NCBI GenBank assembly: GCA_963969595.1
Contig: OZ018408.1
Coordinates: 52,515,022-52,579,021 of the forward strand
Reading direction: 5' to 3'
DNA length: 64,000 nt
Source of the DNA: Neckera pumila
Lineage: Eukaryota > Streptophyta > Bryopsida > Hypnales > Neckeraceae
Position numbers and translations under genes: made by a program. Positions 47,653-59,469 of this stretch are shown piece after piece. The stretch's first letter is position 1. Each line of letters starts with the position of its first letter. A model generated the notes under the pieces. That model had not been told where the DNA came from, ran no database searches, and was given only the letters and a program-made list of their open reading frames with translations.

Positions 47653-50600
47653 TCAATGTTGCAGAAGATCCTCTGTGCCGACACCTGGGATGGGAAACTG
47701 AGTGGCAAACGCTTCAACCCGATTTCGCAGGTCCAAAATAGCACCATATTGCTGGCAGCTCTCAGATTCCACATACTCCAGGAAATCCTTGATCTTTGTA
47801 CCCGGGCATGTCTGCTTTGCCTTAATAGCAATTTGAATACCCTCATAGATGAAGTCGGCCACTTTCACGAACTCACCTTCACGAAGTCCACGTGTGGTAA
47901 GCGCTGGTGACCCTATCCGAATTCCACCAGGGTTGATTGCACTCTTATCTCCTGTAAACATGAAGGGCCCACGTTACTACCCATATTGCAAATTTGCAAT
48001 ACAAACACTTCGTACAACTCACAATTACTACTAAAGTCTTTCAGAAGACTTTACGTCGAGGTGGCACTGGGTATCTAGGCGCAATACTGTGGCGATCAAC
48101 CTCGTCATCACAACTGTCAAATCAGCTACACAGTAAAGATCTGAAAGAATATAAGCTACAAACTTACCAGGGACAGAGTTCTTATTAAGCGTGATGGATG
48201 CCACATCCAACAATTTCTCTGACCGGGCACCATCCGTACCCTGCCAAAAACAGCGAGAGCTGAGCATCAGATACTACCCTGCAGGAAGAGAGGGTTATCT
48301 TCTACTCTAACTGAGCTTGAAATGGCTATCTACATGGTCATCCTGCTCAACTGAACCAACTCAGCTCTTCACAGGAAGCGTCTATAGAGATGCAAAGACA
48401 TCCCTTCACATCTCAAATTGGAACACACACCCAATTATAGAAGTCGAAGTACGATCGTCAGGATGCGCACCCAGCGTCAGCAGTGACGTCTGCTCAAGAA
48501 ATAATAGACTTGCACACGTCCAAGCACTTAAACATGCGCATCGCTAGGAGCCTAACACATCATTTTTCTATTTACAGACGTACCATGGGTCGGAGATCGA
48601 CAAGAACGAGATGGTTATCAGTTCCTCCGGATACAAGCTTATATCCTAACTTAATCAATCTATCTGCCAATGCCCGACAGTTCTTGACAACCTGAACAAG
48701 ATAGGGAAAGAATATAAGTTACAGCCCCCATGACATAAAACCGACGACAGTCCAACAAGTCGATTGACGAATACAAATTAAATAGTTCAGAAGACATATG
48801 TTCAGTAGACTCTCTTACTTGTCGTTGGTAAGCCTTAAACTCTGGGGTGACTGCTTGCTTAAGGCATACAGCAAGTCCTCCAATAGTATGATTATGAGGG
48901 CCTCCCTGAACATAACGTCGAAGACAAAAATCAAACAGGACAGTGACTAGTGATAATAGAGTAGCTATTTGCAGGATGCGAGCGACTTGAACCCAAGAAT
49001 ACTAATCCAACGAACAGAATATAGAATACGGATTTGTAAAACATCAGTAACTAGAAATCTATGCCTTCCATGTAGTGTAGGCAACTGACGAAAACTAAAA
49101 GTAGGTAAAAAGTAGGGCAGAGCTCAAACTAACTTGAATTAATTATTGTCATCTCACTGACAAAGGTGTCATCGAGTTTGATTTACGCACCTGAAGACCT
49201 GGGAAAACTGCATTGTTAATCGCTGTTTCCAAATCGACTCCCAAGATCTCTCCCTTTCTGAAGAAGATCATTCCCCCTCTTGGACCCCTCAAAGACTGCC
49301 GGTTAGAACAAAGCACACCATCCGTCAACGAGATTATGCCGTGATCAAAACAGAATTCATTATCAGTTTCAAGAAAACCTAGGCAGATAATGCACAACTC
49401 CAGAAAATACAAAAGGCAACAACAAAGAACCACCTTACAGGCGCTATTGTTTACAACAGAAGTTAGCAAAGATTGAATGGAACTGTGCAACATGACAAGC
49501 TTACTTTGTGGGTAGTGGTGGTGACGACATCACAGTAGTCAAATGGATTACTTAGAACACCTGCTGAAACAAGACCACTGATGTGTGCCATATCCATCAT
49601 CAAAAAAGCTCCCACGCTATCTGCAATCTAAATATACAAACAACCAATCAACGAACCATGAAAACATCCCATTGCAAAAACTTCAGTACCAGCATACTGA
49701 GAAGGAAGCATTGAAAATAGTTGATTCATTGAAAATAGCATCAGTCATTGAAAAGCTCTGACATACCAAATTTGCTAAAAGGCTCCTACCTGCGAAAGGG
49801 AGGATACAAACTTATACCTTCCGCATCCGTGGGTAGTCAAAGTCACGAGCGTAGGCACTTGCTCCCGCGATGATGAGCTTCGGTCGGAACAAGGTAGCTG
49901 TCTGTTGCAAGACATCGTAGTCCACCAGCCCTGCTTGCCCCCGGGTACAATTAGTCAAAAGCATAAATCTAACGTCAACGGTAACAAACTCCTAGCAGCA
50001 CCAGGCCTCGTCCCAAGCGAACAAAATGATATGAAGTCAATGCCTTCAGCAAAGACGAGTAACACTTTCAAAAGCAACCTTCACAGAAGAGAGAACAGAA
50101 AATCTCCTCAAATCTCAAGAGAAATAGCTTATGCAGATTACCAGTATCCTCATTAAGACGGTAAGGCATTGATTCAAAGTAAACTGAAGTTGCAGATACC
50201 CGCCGTTTGGGTGTCATAAATCCATGAGTCAGATGCCCTCCATGTGCTAGATCTAAACCCTGCAGGGCGGCGCTGTCAATCATCGATTTGCACCGCACTA
50301 AGAGGGACAAGCTCTCAAAAAATAAATGGAAAATACGAGTGTAGCATTCCTGTGATTGAACAGGGCACCCATGACCAATAGAAGCACACAAGGAAACTAG
50401 TGCTAATAAATTCATGTCATGATACTTCAACTTAAAAGTTAAAAACATTGGTTTCCACCATTATTAAATGGTAAAAAACTTGTACACCTATGGTGTCTGC
50501 TGCATGTCCAAATAGAAACCTGGACATGAGACTCTATCTTAAATGAATACCTCCATACACAAACAAACACTTATCGATGATATCCTACCATAATACGGTC

Positions 50601-52126
50601 ATGCGGCTGGAGAAGGGCAGTGTAGACTGCGAAATTTGCTGGCGAACCCGAGAGAGGCTGAACATTTGCTCCCCATTCAGTAGGATCGACATGGAAGGCA
50701 GCTAATGCTCGTTGTTGACATAATCTTTCGCTTTGATCGATGTATTCGTTTCCACCATAATACCTGCACTTTGAGGTGTGTGCCCAGAATTCAGAAACTT
50801 AATTTACTCTCGTATCCAAGATTTGTACAACGAAGACAAGAAAACACGAAAAGAACAGCTGAAGCAGTTCATTCTTAGATACGAAAAGCTTGTTGAAAAC
50901 TTGAAATAGAACACACAGTAGACTCCTGAATAAAGGGAGAAAATCAATTAGAAATTCAGAAATGTGAAATTCAGTTTGAGCAGAGTGTGATGATATGAAA
51001 GAGCCAGAAAAAGAAAACGCAGCATACCTTTTGCCAGGCAAACCCTCTGAGTACTTGTTTGTAAGACAAGAACCGACAGCCTCCATAACCGCACGAGATG
51101 TAAAGTTTTCTGACGCGATGAGCTCCAGGCCTCGAAACTGTCGTCTCTTCTCACATTCGATAATGGCATGCACATCGGGGTCGAGCTCTTGCAAAGAAGG
51201 ATCGGAAAAGTGAAGTGCAGCTTCTGCCAAGACATTACCGACATATTTTCATTAGATTCCACATTAACACTCCTTGATCCCGCTGTAACTTTATACCGAC
51301 GTCTCATCCCAAATTCTTCATGGACGAGGGTGCCTTCACAAACATCTACCAAATCAGCAATTCCACCTGCACCGTCACCATTGCTCTAAGAGTCTCGGCA
51401 AAATTGCCCTCGAATGCATGTTCTCTTGAATTCGTGATATCCGCTAATCTACTACATTTTTTTCTTTGCTGACGAGAGACAAAAAGATATCCAGAGATAC
51501 AGCAAGTATCCTACGCAAGAGGAACATGACTTCACACTTGAATTCAAGAAATACAACAGCTGAAAAAGCCACCATATACCCGAGTATAATCTCCAACCTC
51601 TGTCAGAGTTGCAGACGCCACATAGCGGGCGGGCGGACGTTCATCTGAGAAAAGGAAAAAGAAGGAAAGGTACCAAAAAGCCGCAGAAGGAAGCTCAGAG
51701 TCGAGGTGCATCGAAAACAAAGGTGCGCCCCACAAGGCTAGCCAAATGAGGGAATTTGTGGGATCAAAAGGGGAAGGAAGAGAAATATACGCTTTGCCAT
51801 CCATCGATCCTAAACCCAAAATCCAGCCCAGCCCACCAAAATGTGTGAAAAATCAGAACTGAAGGGGAGGGCCAGGAGAGAAGATACATACATACATACA
51901 TACCTTCTGGAGCGGAAACCTGAGCCGCAGCATTGGCGCAAATGACAAGAGGGCGGCGAGAGCGCAGAGGAGCTTGTGAGGCTAAATGCGCAGGGAGAAG
52001 CGCCTTCACGTCGGGAGAACGCCAGGAGGGCAGCAATTGGACATGAGAAGGAGGGGAGGGGGCAGGAAGGAAGAGAGGGGAAAGGGGAAGAGCCGGGGCA
52101 CGGGAGGAGCGCAACGCCGTATCCAT
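47653..52126 (-). CDS. SHMT: Serine hydroxymethyltransferase, probably plastidial
   Basis: Eleven exons fit in phase on the minus strand: 52126-51904, 51223-51028, 50763-50589, 50259-50142, 49930-49818, 49627-49505, 49295-49191, 48905-48819, 48691-48584, 48240-48168 and 47951-47653, giving 539 residues. The first about 70 residues are Ser, Pro, Ala and Arg rich ([19 protein letters not shown]), as in a transit peptide. The SHMT core then follows: [68 protein letters not shown] and [16 protein letters not shown]. Lys316, at the exon 6/7 junction, is the PLP-binding lysine. The enzyme interconverts serine and glycine with tetrahydrofolate. The [15 protein letters not shown] context and exon pattern match the plant plastid isoform (SHM3 type) better than the mitochondrial one. 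Head-to-head with the AIG1 gene. Confidence 0.95.
51883..51903. repeat. GTAT microsatellite starting at the SHMT intron 1 donor
   Basis: On the minus strand, exon 1 ends at GAAG and the intron begins with about five GTAT units in a row. The 5' splice site therefore lies inside a tandem repeat with several possible GT dinucleotides. Confidence 0.7.
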
Positions 52127-53169
52127 GGTTGGCAGGGGCCTTCGAGCAGGACTGAAGGCGGGAGCGAGAATCTTAACTAAGTTAAACTAAAGTGAAGGAA
52201 CTCAAGGCACGAGTGAATGGAAACTCATCGAGATGAGCGAGAGAGAGAATAATAAGCTCGGAATGGAGAGGGAGCAACCAGGGGAGGGGAATCTTATTAA
52301 TCTCTGCCGATGCGAGTTGGCGACTTTGACTTAGCTGTGGCAAGAGATTTGAACCCTAACCGGAAGGTGTCAGTTGTGGCGACAGGACTGTCCAGTCTTC
52401 CAGCTCGGGACACTGACCAAGTCCCCCTGTTTACTGTATGAGGCACCGACCTAAAGTACGCTTAATGCGGTAGGTCTCTCAATCAGTCTTCTCACCATCG
52501 CGCATCCCCAGAATCCCAAAGTTTCGCAATCGATCCAGGACGGACACGACGACGACGGTGATATTTCCCACGCACCAATTGGTGCAAATTGCACGGCGAG
52601 CTTCCTCGCAATTGCCGTTTCTCGCCGACTGAGTGAAACGCGCAACTTCCGTATTTGCGCTAACCGCTCTTGTATTGTATGTCGTGTACCTTGCAAAGTG
52701 TTGGAGTTGGGATTGTACTGCACTGGATATGTGAAGTTGAGCCTGCGGTGGAGGGCCGAAGGCAGCCTTGAAGTTATTGCTGGTGGTGGTTGCCGTTTGG
52801 GGTGGTGAGCGGAGACAGTGACCTCAATTGGGACTGGGGGGCTTGACGGTGGGTAGTTTGGTTATTTTCAGGACCTCCTTTTGCTTTTGGGAGTGCCAGT
52901 TTTGACTGATTTGAAAGTGAACTGGACGGGAGTTGCGAGAATAGGGTTCTCGTTGGAAACAATAGTATTGTAGTATTGGGAGGTCGTAATAGTTCCGTTT
53001 CTATTTTCTTTTGTTTGCTTGCTTTTGCTGCTCCGGAGTGTGGATAAAATTGAGATTTCGTTGAATTTCGCGGCCGATCGAAACGGTGTGATTGAAGTGA
53101 TCGAATTGGCTGGCTGACTGGCTGTGTGAGTAGGAACTGACTTATTCCTTGGAAGCTACGGACGACACC
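52127..53169. promoter_or_regulatory. Shared upstream region between SHMT and the AIG1 GTPase
   Basis: About 1.04 kb separates the two divergent start codons, so it must hold both promoters and 5' UTRs. A GAGA-rich stretch lies near 52233-52250 on the SHMT side. No TATA box can be assigned with confidence. Open frames inside it look like chance. Confidence 0.5.
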
Positions 53170-55983
53170 ATGGGAGGATCGGATTTCGAAGAGTTTGAGT
53201 TGGTGGAGGAGGAATCGAACTGGGAGGGCGAGACGACGACGGCGATGACGAAGTTGCCGACCACACTGGTGCTCGTGGGCCGCACCGGCAACGGCAAGAG
53301 CGCCACCGGGAATTCGCTTCTGGACAGCAGGGTTTTCAAGTCGCGCGCCTCGTCGTCCGCTGTCACCTCCACATGCGAGCTTCAGGAGACCACGCGCCCT
53401 GATGGCCATCGTCTCCGAGTCATCGACACTCCTGGTACGATCAGTCGCGGCTTTTTCTTCGTAATCGACACGGAATTGTGCTCACTTTTTTTTTCAATCA
53501 GATTTGTGCTAGGGTTTGGTGCCTTCCATTTCCCTTGGTTGCTGCTTTGTATTGTGGGCATGTATTACGACAGGTGTTCTGCCTCATGTCAGTCGACTTT
53601 TACCTCGCAACGGTTTCTATGCACATGCTGCTGATCTCTTCTGCTATTTGTTTGGCTATTATCTCGTCATGTCATACCGTCCGTCGCATGCAGATTTAAG
53701 GCTATTGGAATTTGCATTACAATAGATCGTTGCTTGGTTAAGTTTAGGGTTAACTTTCCTTGGGAGATGGAAGAATCCTCTTCAATTTTGTCATGTCCGA
53801 GTAGCGAAACACATAATTCCTCCGTCGGTCGTTTGGTATCGTCGTAGCTTAGCTATGAATCTGAACTCGAAGAATAGGTATGATGACCTCGACTTATGGG
53901 AGTAAAAACTTTTATAGGCGATAAAGAATCTTGCCAACATTTAATAGCTGTGGTCACAGGATTATGTCGATGTAATTGTTGAGCAATCACCTGATGACGG
54001 TCTTTTTTCTGTTGCAGGCTTATTTGACCCCAATCTACCGCCTGAGTACATTGGCAAAGAAATCATGAAGTGCCTAGACCTTGCCAAGGATGGAGTGCAT
54101 GCTTTACTTCTGGTATTATCTGTGCGCAATCGCTTCACAGACGAAGAAATTGCTGCTGTGGAGAGTTTACAGACCATTTTTGGGGAGAAGGTGGTGAATT
54201 ACATGGTGGTTGTGTTCACTGGGGGTGACGATTTAGAAGAAGACGATACGCTTGACGATTTTCTTGAGCAGGGTGCTCCTACATATCTCAGGGTAAATAT
54301 GCCTCTCAATTAATAATTACCTTGAATGTTTACCTTCCGCATTAGTGAATATGAAAAACTTGTATTTGGAGTTAGAGTGTCTGTCTAGGCCTTCCATGTT
54401 GATAATGCTCTCCTGCTACATGATTGTATTTTTTCTTCTAGGGATTGCTATTGGTCTCTGAAACCAAGATGTGGATGACAGGAATTCTTAAAGAAGTGCG
54501 AGGACAGAAAGGTGTTGTTTGATAACAAGACAAAAGACAAAGCGCTGCGGAATAAGCAAACAAATGACCTACTTCGTGTTATTGATGCTATGCTTCTGAA
54601 GAATGGTGGTAGTCCATACGCTAATGAGCTGTTTAAGGAAGCGCAGGTTCCTCCCTCACTCCTACCTTGGTACTACAGTAGTTATACATATTTCAGAATT
54701 TATGTATATATATATATATATATATCTCTTAGAAGGTCCCCCAAAGATGAAACCTGCAGAGAAAATATAAGAAAATTAAATCTCATATATCTATACGTTA
54801 AATGAGGCTGTTTGTTTGTTTGTTTTGTTTGTTTGTTTTGTTTGTTTGTTTTGTTTGTTACGTTGAGATCTCCCGGACCGTGCATCCCCCGGCCGCGTGC
54901 TTGGTACCATCGGAAAGGGCTCGGCGAGGAGGGGTGCACGGGCTTGGTTTCGTGGCGTTTGGAGCGGTGGTGCAAAAGTTATTGAATTTCAAAGTATTTA
55001 TTGATTAAAAAATTAGAAAATTACTTTTACTTTGATTTTGGTGGCATTCTTGCTACTGGGAGTGGAACCGGGAGTGGAACCAGGAGTGGAACTAGAAGTG
55101 GATGAAAATTGGGCCAACGGCACAGGGCCACACTAGTATATATGAAACCTGCGGGGAAATTTTCTATAGAGTGTATGCGTCTTCTGTTTTTGAGCAATCG
55201 TCTGGTTTTGAGCTTTAATTCTTGGTACAACAGATCAGAATGATAGAGGTGAGCAATGAGCAATCATTTTGCTTTGTACTAAATTCTCACCATATGCTGC
55301 AGGAGCTTGCATTCAAGTCAGAGCAGGAGAAAAGCAAGCTGGCTTCTCGGACTGCACCTGGCCAAGACTTGCAGGAGATCAAGCGGGATTTGGAAAACAC
55401 TTACGCTGAGCAATTCAAACAGCTCAGAGAAATGGTGCGTTCCTGTTACTCTTGCAAGTGGTGCAAAGAAGTCGTGTCCTTTTTCAGAGCAGTATGATGA
55501 TGGATTGCACTGATGTAATGAAGTTCGATTTTGTTGTGTTATAAGTGAGTATTGTGCTTCTTTTTGTACAACTTGCACAGATATCTCATCGTGCTTAGAC
55601 CCTCTTTGGATTGCCTTCTGCTCTCTGGTCAAACTTGAAGCTCTTAGTGTGGGATCCCGGACTACAAGCAGCGAGTTTTAAGATTTTCTATCGTTTTCTT
55701 TTCTGGCTGTGATCTTTGGACGGAACGTGAAGTGGGCGTATCGTATGCTACTATGCAGGTTGAGGATAAAATCAGATTGAATGCTGAACGATTAGAGGAG
55801 CGGTTGACGATGGAGCAAAGTGCTCGTGAGGCTGCCGAGGAACGTGCACGCGCAGACAAGTCTCGAGCTGACGCTGAACTTCAAGCTCTTCGTGAGGAGC
55901 TCCATCAGTCAAATCGTGAGAGAGAGGAGCTCAGTAAGAAGATCCAAGAGCAGCTGAGTAACAGGAATTGCTTGATTTTGTAA
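53170..55983 (+). CDS. AIG1/GIMAP-family GTPase with coiled-coil tail and CaaX-like end
   Basis: Five exons fit in phase: 53170-53434, 54018-54292, 54482-54646, 55303-55434 and 55759-55983, giving 353 residues. GRTGNGKS at 37-44 is the P-loop (G1). VIDTPGLFD is G3. FTGGDDL stands where the family usually has a T/S-x-x-D-type G4. VLFDNKTKD is the characteristic AIG1 block after it. Exons 4 and 5 encode a Glu/Arg/Lys-rich segment with heptad character, likely a coiled coil. The protein ends NRNCLIL: Cys350 followed by two aliphatics and Leu fits a CaaL box, usually geranylgeranylated, suggesting membrane attachment. Plant AIG1 genes were named from avirulence-induced expression; the role of this one is unknown. 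I chose the ATG at 53170 because it precedes the conserved acidic N-terminus and no ATG precedes it in frame nearby. Confidence 0.9.
54705..54860. repeat. AT and TTTG microsatellites in intron 3 of the AIG1 gene
   Basis: A TA run (about 54708-54725) is followed by TTTGTTTG repeats (about 54809-54858). A GC-rich patch of about 110 bp then begins near 54870, with GTGCATCCCCC facing GGGGTGCAC, which could form a hairpin. Further on, about four 12-bp units of GGGAGTGGAACC occur near 55057-55100. Confidence 0.6.
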
Positions 55984-56524
55984 CCTTTTTTATTGCACCC
56001 TCAACTCACGTAGAATAAAGAGGAACGTTCTCAACTTCGCAATGTTGTCTTCCTCCTGACAATTGTACATATTCATGCTCCTCGATCTTGACGTCGTGAC
56101 ATGTATACTTGGTTTGACCACGTAGTTACTATATAGGTGTTTTTCGTATAGTGATGGCCACTGCAGTTTTTTTGAATGGACGGACCCAGTTTTTTGCAAT
56201 AAAGAATCTTTTTTTCCAGTTTTATTTTTTTTTAAATGTTTGCCTGGTTTGGTTTAGAGTTGCTACCAGATGTAGCAGATTACCTTATGTGAACAGAGAC
56301 TTTCATGTAATCTATTTGTATGAGGAGCCTATTTGTGCCACTAATTCTGATCTGATCCCTTAAGGTGGTAGGATTTTTTATTTTTTATTTTTTACTTTCC
56401 CTCTCATGAAACAACTCTGAAACAATGCTGAGGACATTTTGTGTCCTTTGGATGATTTCAAGAGAGGTTGCAGGATGGAAAAGAATAATTTTTCATCCAA
56501 TTTTTTTTTTTTTGGGGGGGGGGT
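55984..56524. other. 3' flank of the AIG1 gene
   Basis: Contains the probable 3' UTR. A T-run followed by a G-run at about 56500-56523 marks the truncation point of the Copia relic. A segment near 56430-56500 loosely resembles the interior of the 0.2-kb TTAA subfamily, without usable ends. Confidence 0.4.
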
Positions 56525-56935
56525 GAGCATAATGTCATCCATATATATAATTAATAATACGATGGAATCATCTTCATGAAGGACATATAGGCTCGTGGAG
56601 ATAATCCAATTGAGTGGAGATAAGTGTCAATTCTCTCGTACCAGACACGTCAGGCACGTGATGACTGTTGTAGTCCGTAGATAGTTTTGTTCAAGCGACA
56701 AACCAAATGTTCTTGACCTGGTTGTTTGAAGCCTTGGGGTTGCTTGAGGAACATAGTCTTGGTGATGTTTCCATGCAGTTTTAACATCGAGGTGGAATAG
56801 AAGCCATTCTCGCATGGCAGCAATACAAACGAGCCTTCACATTGTCGACCATTTGACTACAGGTGAGAACGTGTCGTGATAATCGAATCCACCAGTCATG
56901 CCTTGTGCTTAGATTGGGAGGAAGGGGTTCCTCAC
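56525..56935 (-). mobile_element. Copia retrotransposon relic, reverse-transcriptase core part
   Basis: Minus-strand translation, over several frames, gives recognisable Copia blocks in order: YHDTFSPVVK, LDVKTA, an LHG-like piece, LNKTIYGLQQ and a YMDD-like active-site box near 56540-56525. Stops and frameshifts make it inactive. It is separated from its upstream part (58131-58320) by two inserted elements. Confidence 0.8.
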
Positions 56936-56939
56936 TTAA

Positions 56940-57860
56940 CCCCTAAAGGACCAACATGCGTTTCTTGGCCGTATGGAAATTTTGGGCAGGTACGTGTGAC
57001 TAGAGATTTCCATATTTGAGGCTGAAATTTTAATAGAAGGTGGGTTGAGGAATATCTTCATGTGTACCAAGTTTCATGACATTTTGAAATACGAGTCAAA
57101 AGTTGTGACCTAATATGTTGCTTTTTTTCGTAACTGGGCAGTTTGGGCAGATAAAAAAAAATCATTTTTTCCGGAATTTTTTTTTCAACTTGGTTCTCTA
57201 CATTTATATATACTCAAAAAGCTTTGAGTCATTCCATTTCACTCAATGAGTCAAAAGTTATGAGGGTTTTTGGTTTGCGGGCAATTATGGATTCTCTACT
57301 CTAAAAAAAACTTTAAAGTCATTTATTTAACTCAATTTTCAATATTTTTGGAAAAAAAAAACCCGTAAGATGTAAGTTGATTATTACAACATTACAACCG
57401 TTGGGATTGGTATTTTTAAATTCCATGATTAAAATTTTAACAATTTAGTATTTTGAATCATTTTCTACTTCTTTCTACTTACTATTTTTTTCCTATATGT
57501 TGTACAATTCCAAATGATGTGAAATTTTTCAAGCATATAGACAACTTGTTTAGGAAACTGAATTCAAAGAAGCACCACCTTTTTCGACAATTTATCATTG
57601 AAAAGTGAGCTTGCAAAGTGCAGCTGCCCGGTTTTTCGCAGGATTGAAAAAATGGTTTTCAAGACTTTGAATGCTTATATCTTATGATCCACACTGTGGA
57701 ATTTTCTGAAATTTTTACCACATGTTTTCAAAATATCATACTACAAGATCCTACGGTTACAAGTGTCAAAAATCGTTTTTTTCCAAAAATTTGGTAGTTG
57801 TATTAGAAATGGCAGTTTTGGAGCGTTTTTGGTGAGAACATAGTCATGAAACTTTAGGGG
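56940..57860 (+). mobile_element. TTAA MITE, 0.92-kb form inserted in the Copia relic (copy 10, forward)
   Basis: Termini CCCCTAAAGGACC and CTTTAGGGG, with TTAA on both sides (56936-56939 and 57861-57864). It splits the Copia reverse-transcriptase frame. Keeping one TTAA puts the motifs on either side back in the same frame, so TTAA is a target-site duplication. Confidence 0.92.
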
Positions 57861-57864
57861 TTAA

Positions 57865-58127
57865 GAGCATCCCCACCAATCTGTTCTCTATCCCTAAACT
57901 TGAAGTCTCAAAGCAGTCAACCTTGACTTTATACAAATGAGACCTCGCCAATTCTCTATATGAGCCTCTAATACAGGATTCGGTGAGAGTTTTACAAAAT
58001 TCTGTATAATTTATGGATACGGATTTTAGAAAAAGTTTGGTTCGGTGAACTTTCTATATCCCTGTCTGCATCTGAGGTCCTCTTTCCTAAACTTTTAGGG
58101 AAACGGAACTCCCTGGTGGGGATGCTC
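57865..58127. mobile_element. Tourist-like MITE, 263 bp
   Basis: Begins GAGCATCCCCACCA and ends TGGTGGGGATGCTC. TAA precedes (57862-57864) and follows (58128-58130) the element, the 3-bp duplication of PIF/Harbinger-type MITEs. It is inserted at the TTAA that bounds copy 10, so it came later. Confidence 0.88.
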
Positions 58128-58130
58128 TAA

Positions 58131-58320
58131 GTTTGTATGTCCATTTTATTGAGATCTCTTTACGACCTGGAGGAAGCTTGACCAAGGACCATGTCTTGTT
58201 GGCATAAATTGACTCCATTTTTTGCTGTATGGCCATTTTCTACTCAGGGTGACGAACAACATCTTGGTTGTATAGTGGTTCGTCGAAATCTATAGCTTGA
58301 GCATACATAAAAACGGGCTT
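58131..58320 (-). mobile_element. Copia relic, start of the reverse-transcriptase domain
   Basis: On the minus strand the sequence encodes Copia blocks leading into the RT domain: a MESI..NKTWSLV-like stretch, LPPGRK and KWTYKL. The reading frame reaches the insertion site of the two MITEs and resumes beyond them at 56935. The upstream Copia domains and LTRs were not found. Confidence 0.75.
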
Positions 58321-58530
58321 GTTAAAAGCTTACTGACATACTTTTACATTTGTAATTTTAGAAAAAAATGTACTCTAGTAACACCAAATTCCAACCATTA
58401 GATAGGACAAGAACTTGATAAAGTATCTCCACAAATTAAGATGACTTTCATCTAAGCAAAATGAGGAAGAAACAAGAGTTTCAATCTATTCAACATCTAG
58501 AAACTAGACGTCAAAGCGTTTAGGGGTTAA

Positions 58531-59463
58531 TCCTTTAGGTTCTTTGTCTTTGACTATGTTTATTTCAAAAATAAAATACTCAAAATTTGCCATTTTGAGC
58601 ACAAGTACCAAATTTTAAGAAAAAAAACATTTTTGGACACATGAAACCATAGGATCTTGTAGTACATTGGTTTGAGAAGCTATGGAAAAATTTCAGAATT
58701 TTTTACTGTGCTAATTGGAAGATATTAACGTTTGGAATGGCAAAAAACTTTTTTTGGCCTTGCAAAAAACAAGGCAGTTGCTCTTCACAAGGTCACATTG
58801 GAATGAAAAAAAGTCGAAAATGGTGGTGTCTCTTTGGATTCATTCTCAAAGGCAAATTGGCTGCATGTTTTGAAAATTTTCACTTCATTTCTAATTATAT
58901 AGCATATAGGAAAATTAATAAGTAGAAAAAAAGTTGAAAATGATTCAAAATACTAAATTGTTAAAAATGCAATTATGGAATTGAAAAATGCCAATTCCAA
59001 TGGTTGCAATGTTGTAATAAACAATCTACATCCTATGATTTTATTTTTTTCAAAATATATTGAAAATTGAATTAAATAAAGGATTTCAAAGTTTATTTTA
59101 GGGTAGAGAATTGATGACTGTCCAAAACCTAAAACTCCTCATAACTTTCATCTCATTGATCAAAATAGAATGATTCAAAGCCTTCTATGTATATATAAAT
59201 CTAGAAAATAAATTAAAATATTTTGTTTTCGAAAAAAAGTGATTTTTTTTTTTTTGTCCAAAATGCTCATTTAAAAAAAATAACATATTAGGCAATAACT
59301 TTTGATTCATATTTTCAAATGTCATAAAATCTTGTTCACATGAAAGATATTCCTTGTCTACAGTTTCTATTAAAGTTGAGGCCTAAAACATGCAAATTTC
59401 TAGTCACATGTTATCTGCCCAAAATTGCTATATTGCCAAAATCAACAAGCCGGTCCTTTTGGG
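58531..59463 (-). mobile_element. TTAA MITE, 0.93-kb form (copy 11, reverse)
   Basis: TTAA at 58527-58530 and 59464-59467. The left terminus is diverged (TCCTTTAGG) and the right terminus is CCGGTCCTTTTGGG. The interior matches copies 2 and 6. Directly left of it, TTTAGGGG ends at 58526 against the same TTAA, as if another family end abuts there, but no partner end was found. Confidence 0.75.
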
Positions 59464-59469
59464 TTAATC

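Noticed and set aside
52774..53409. A 211-codon minus-strand frame between SHMT and the AIG1 gene
   Set aside because: It overlaps the conserved P-loop exon of the GTPase in antisense and is rich in Gln, Arg and Ser typical of antisense reading.
58300..58526. A possible extra short TTAA element just left of copy 11
   Set aside because: A right end (TTTAGGGG before TTAA) is present at 58526, but no left terminus with TTAA and CCC could be found.
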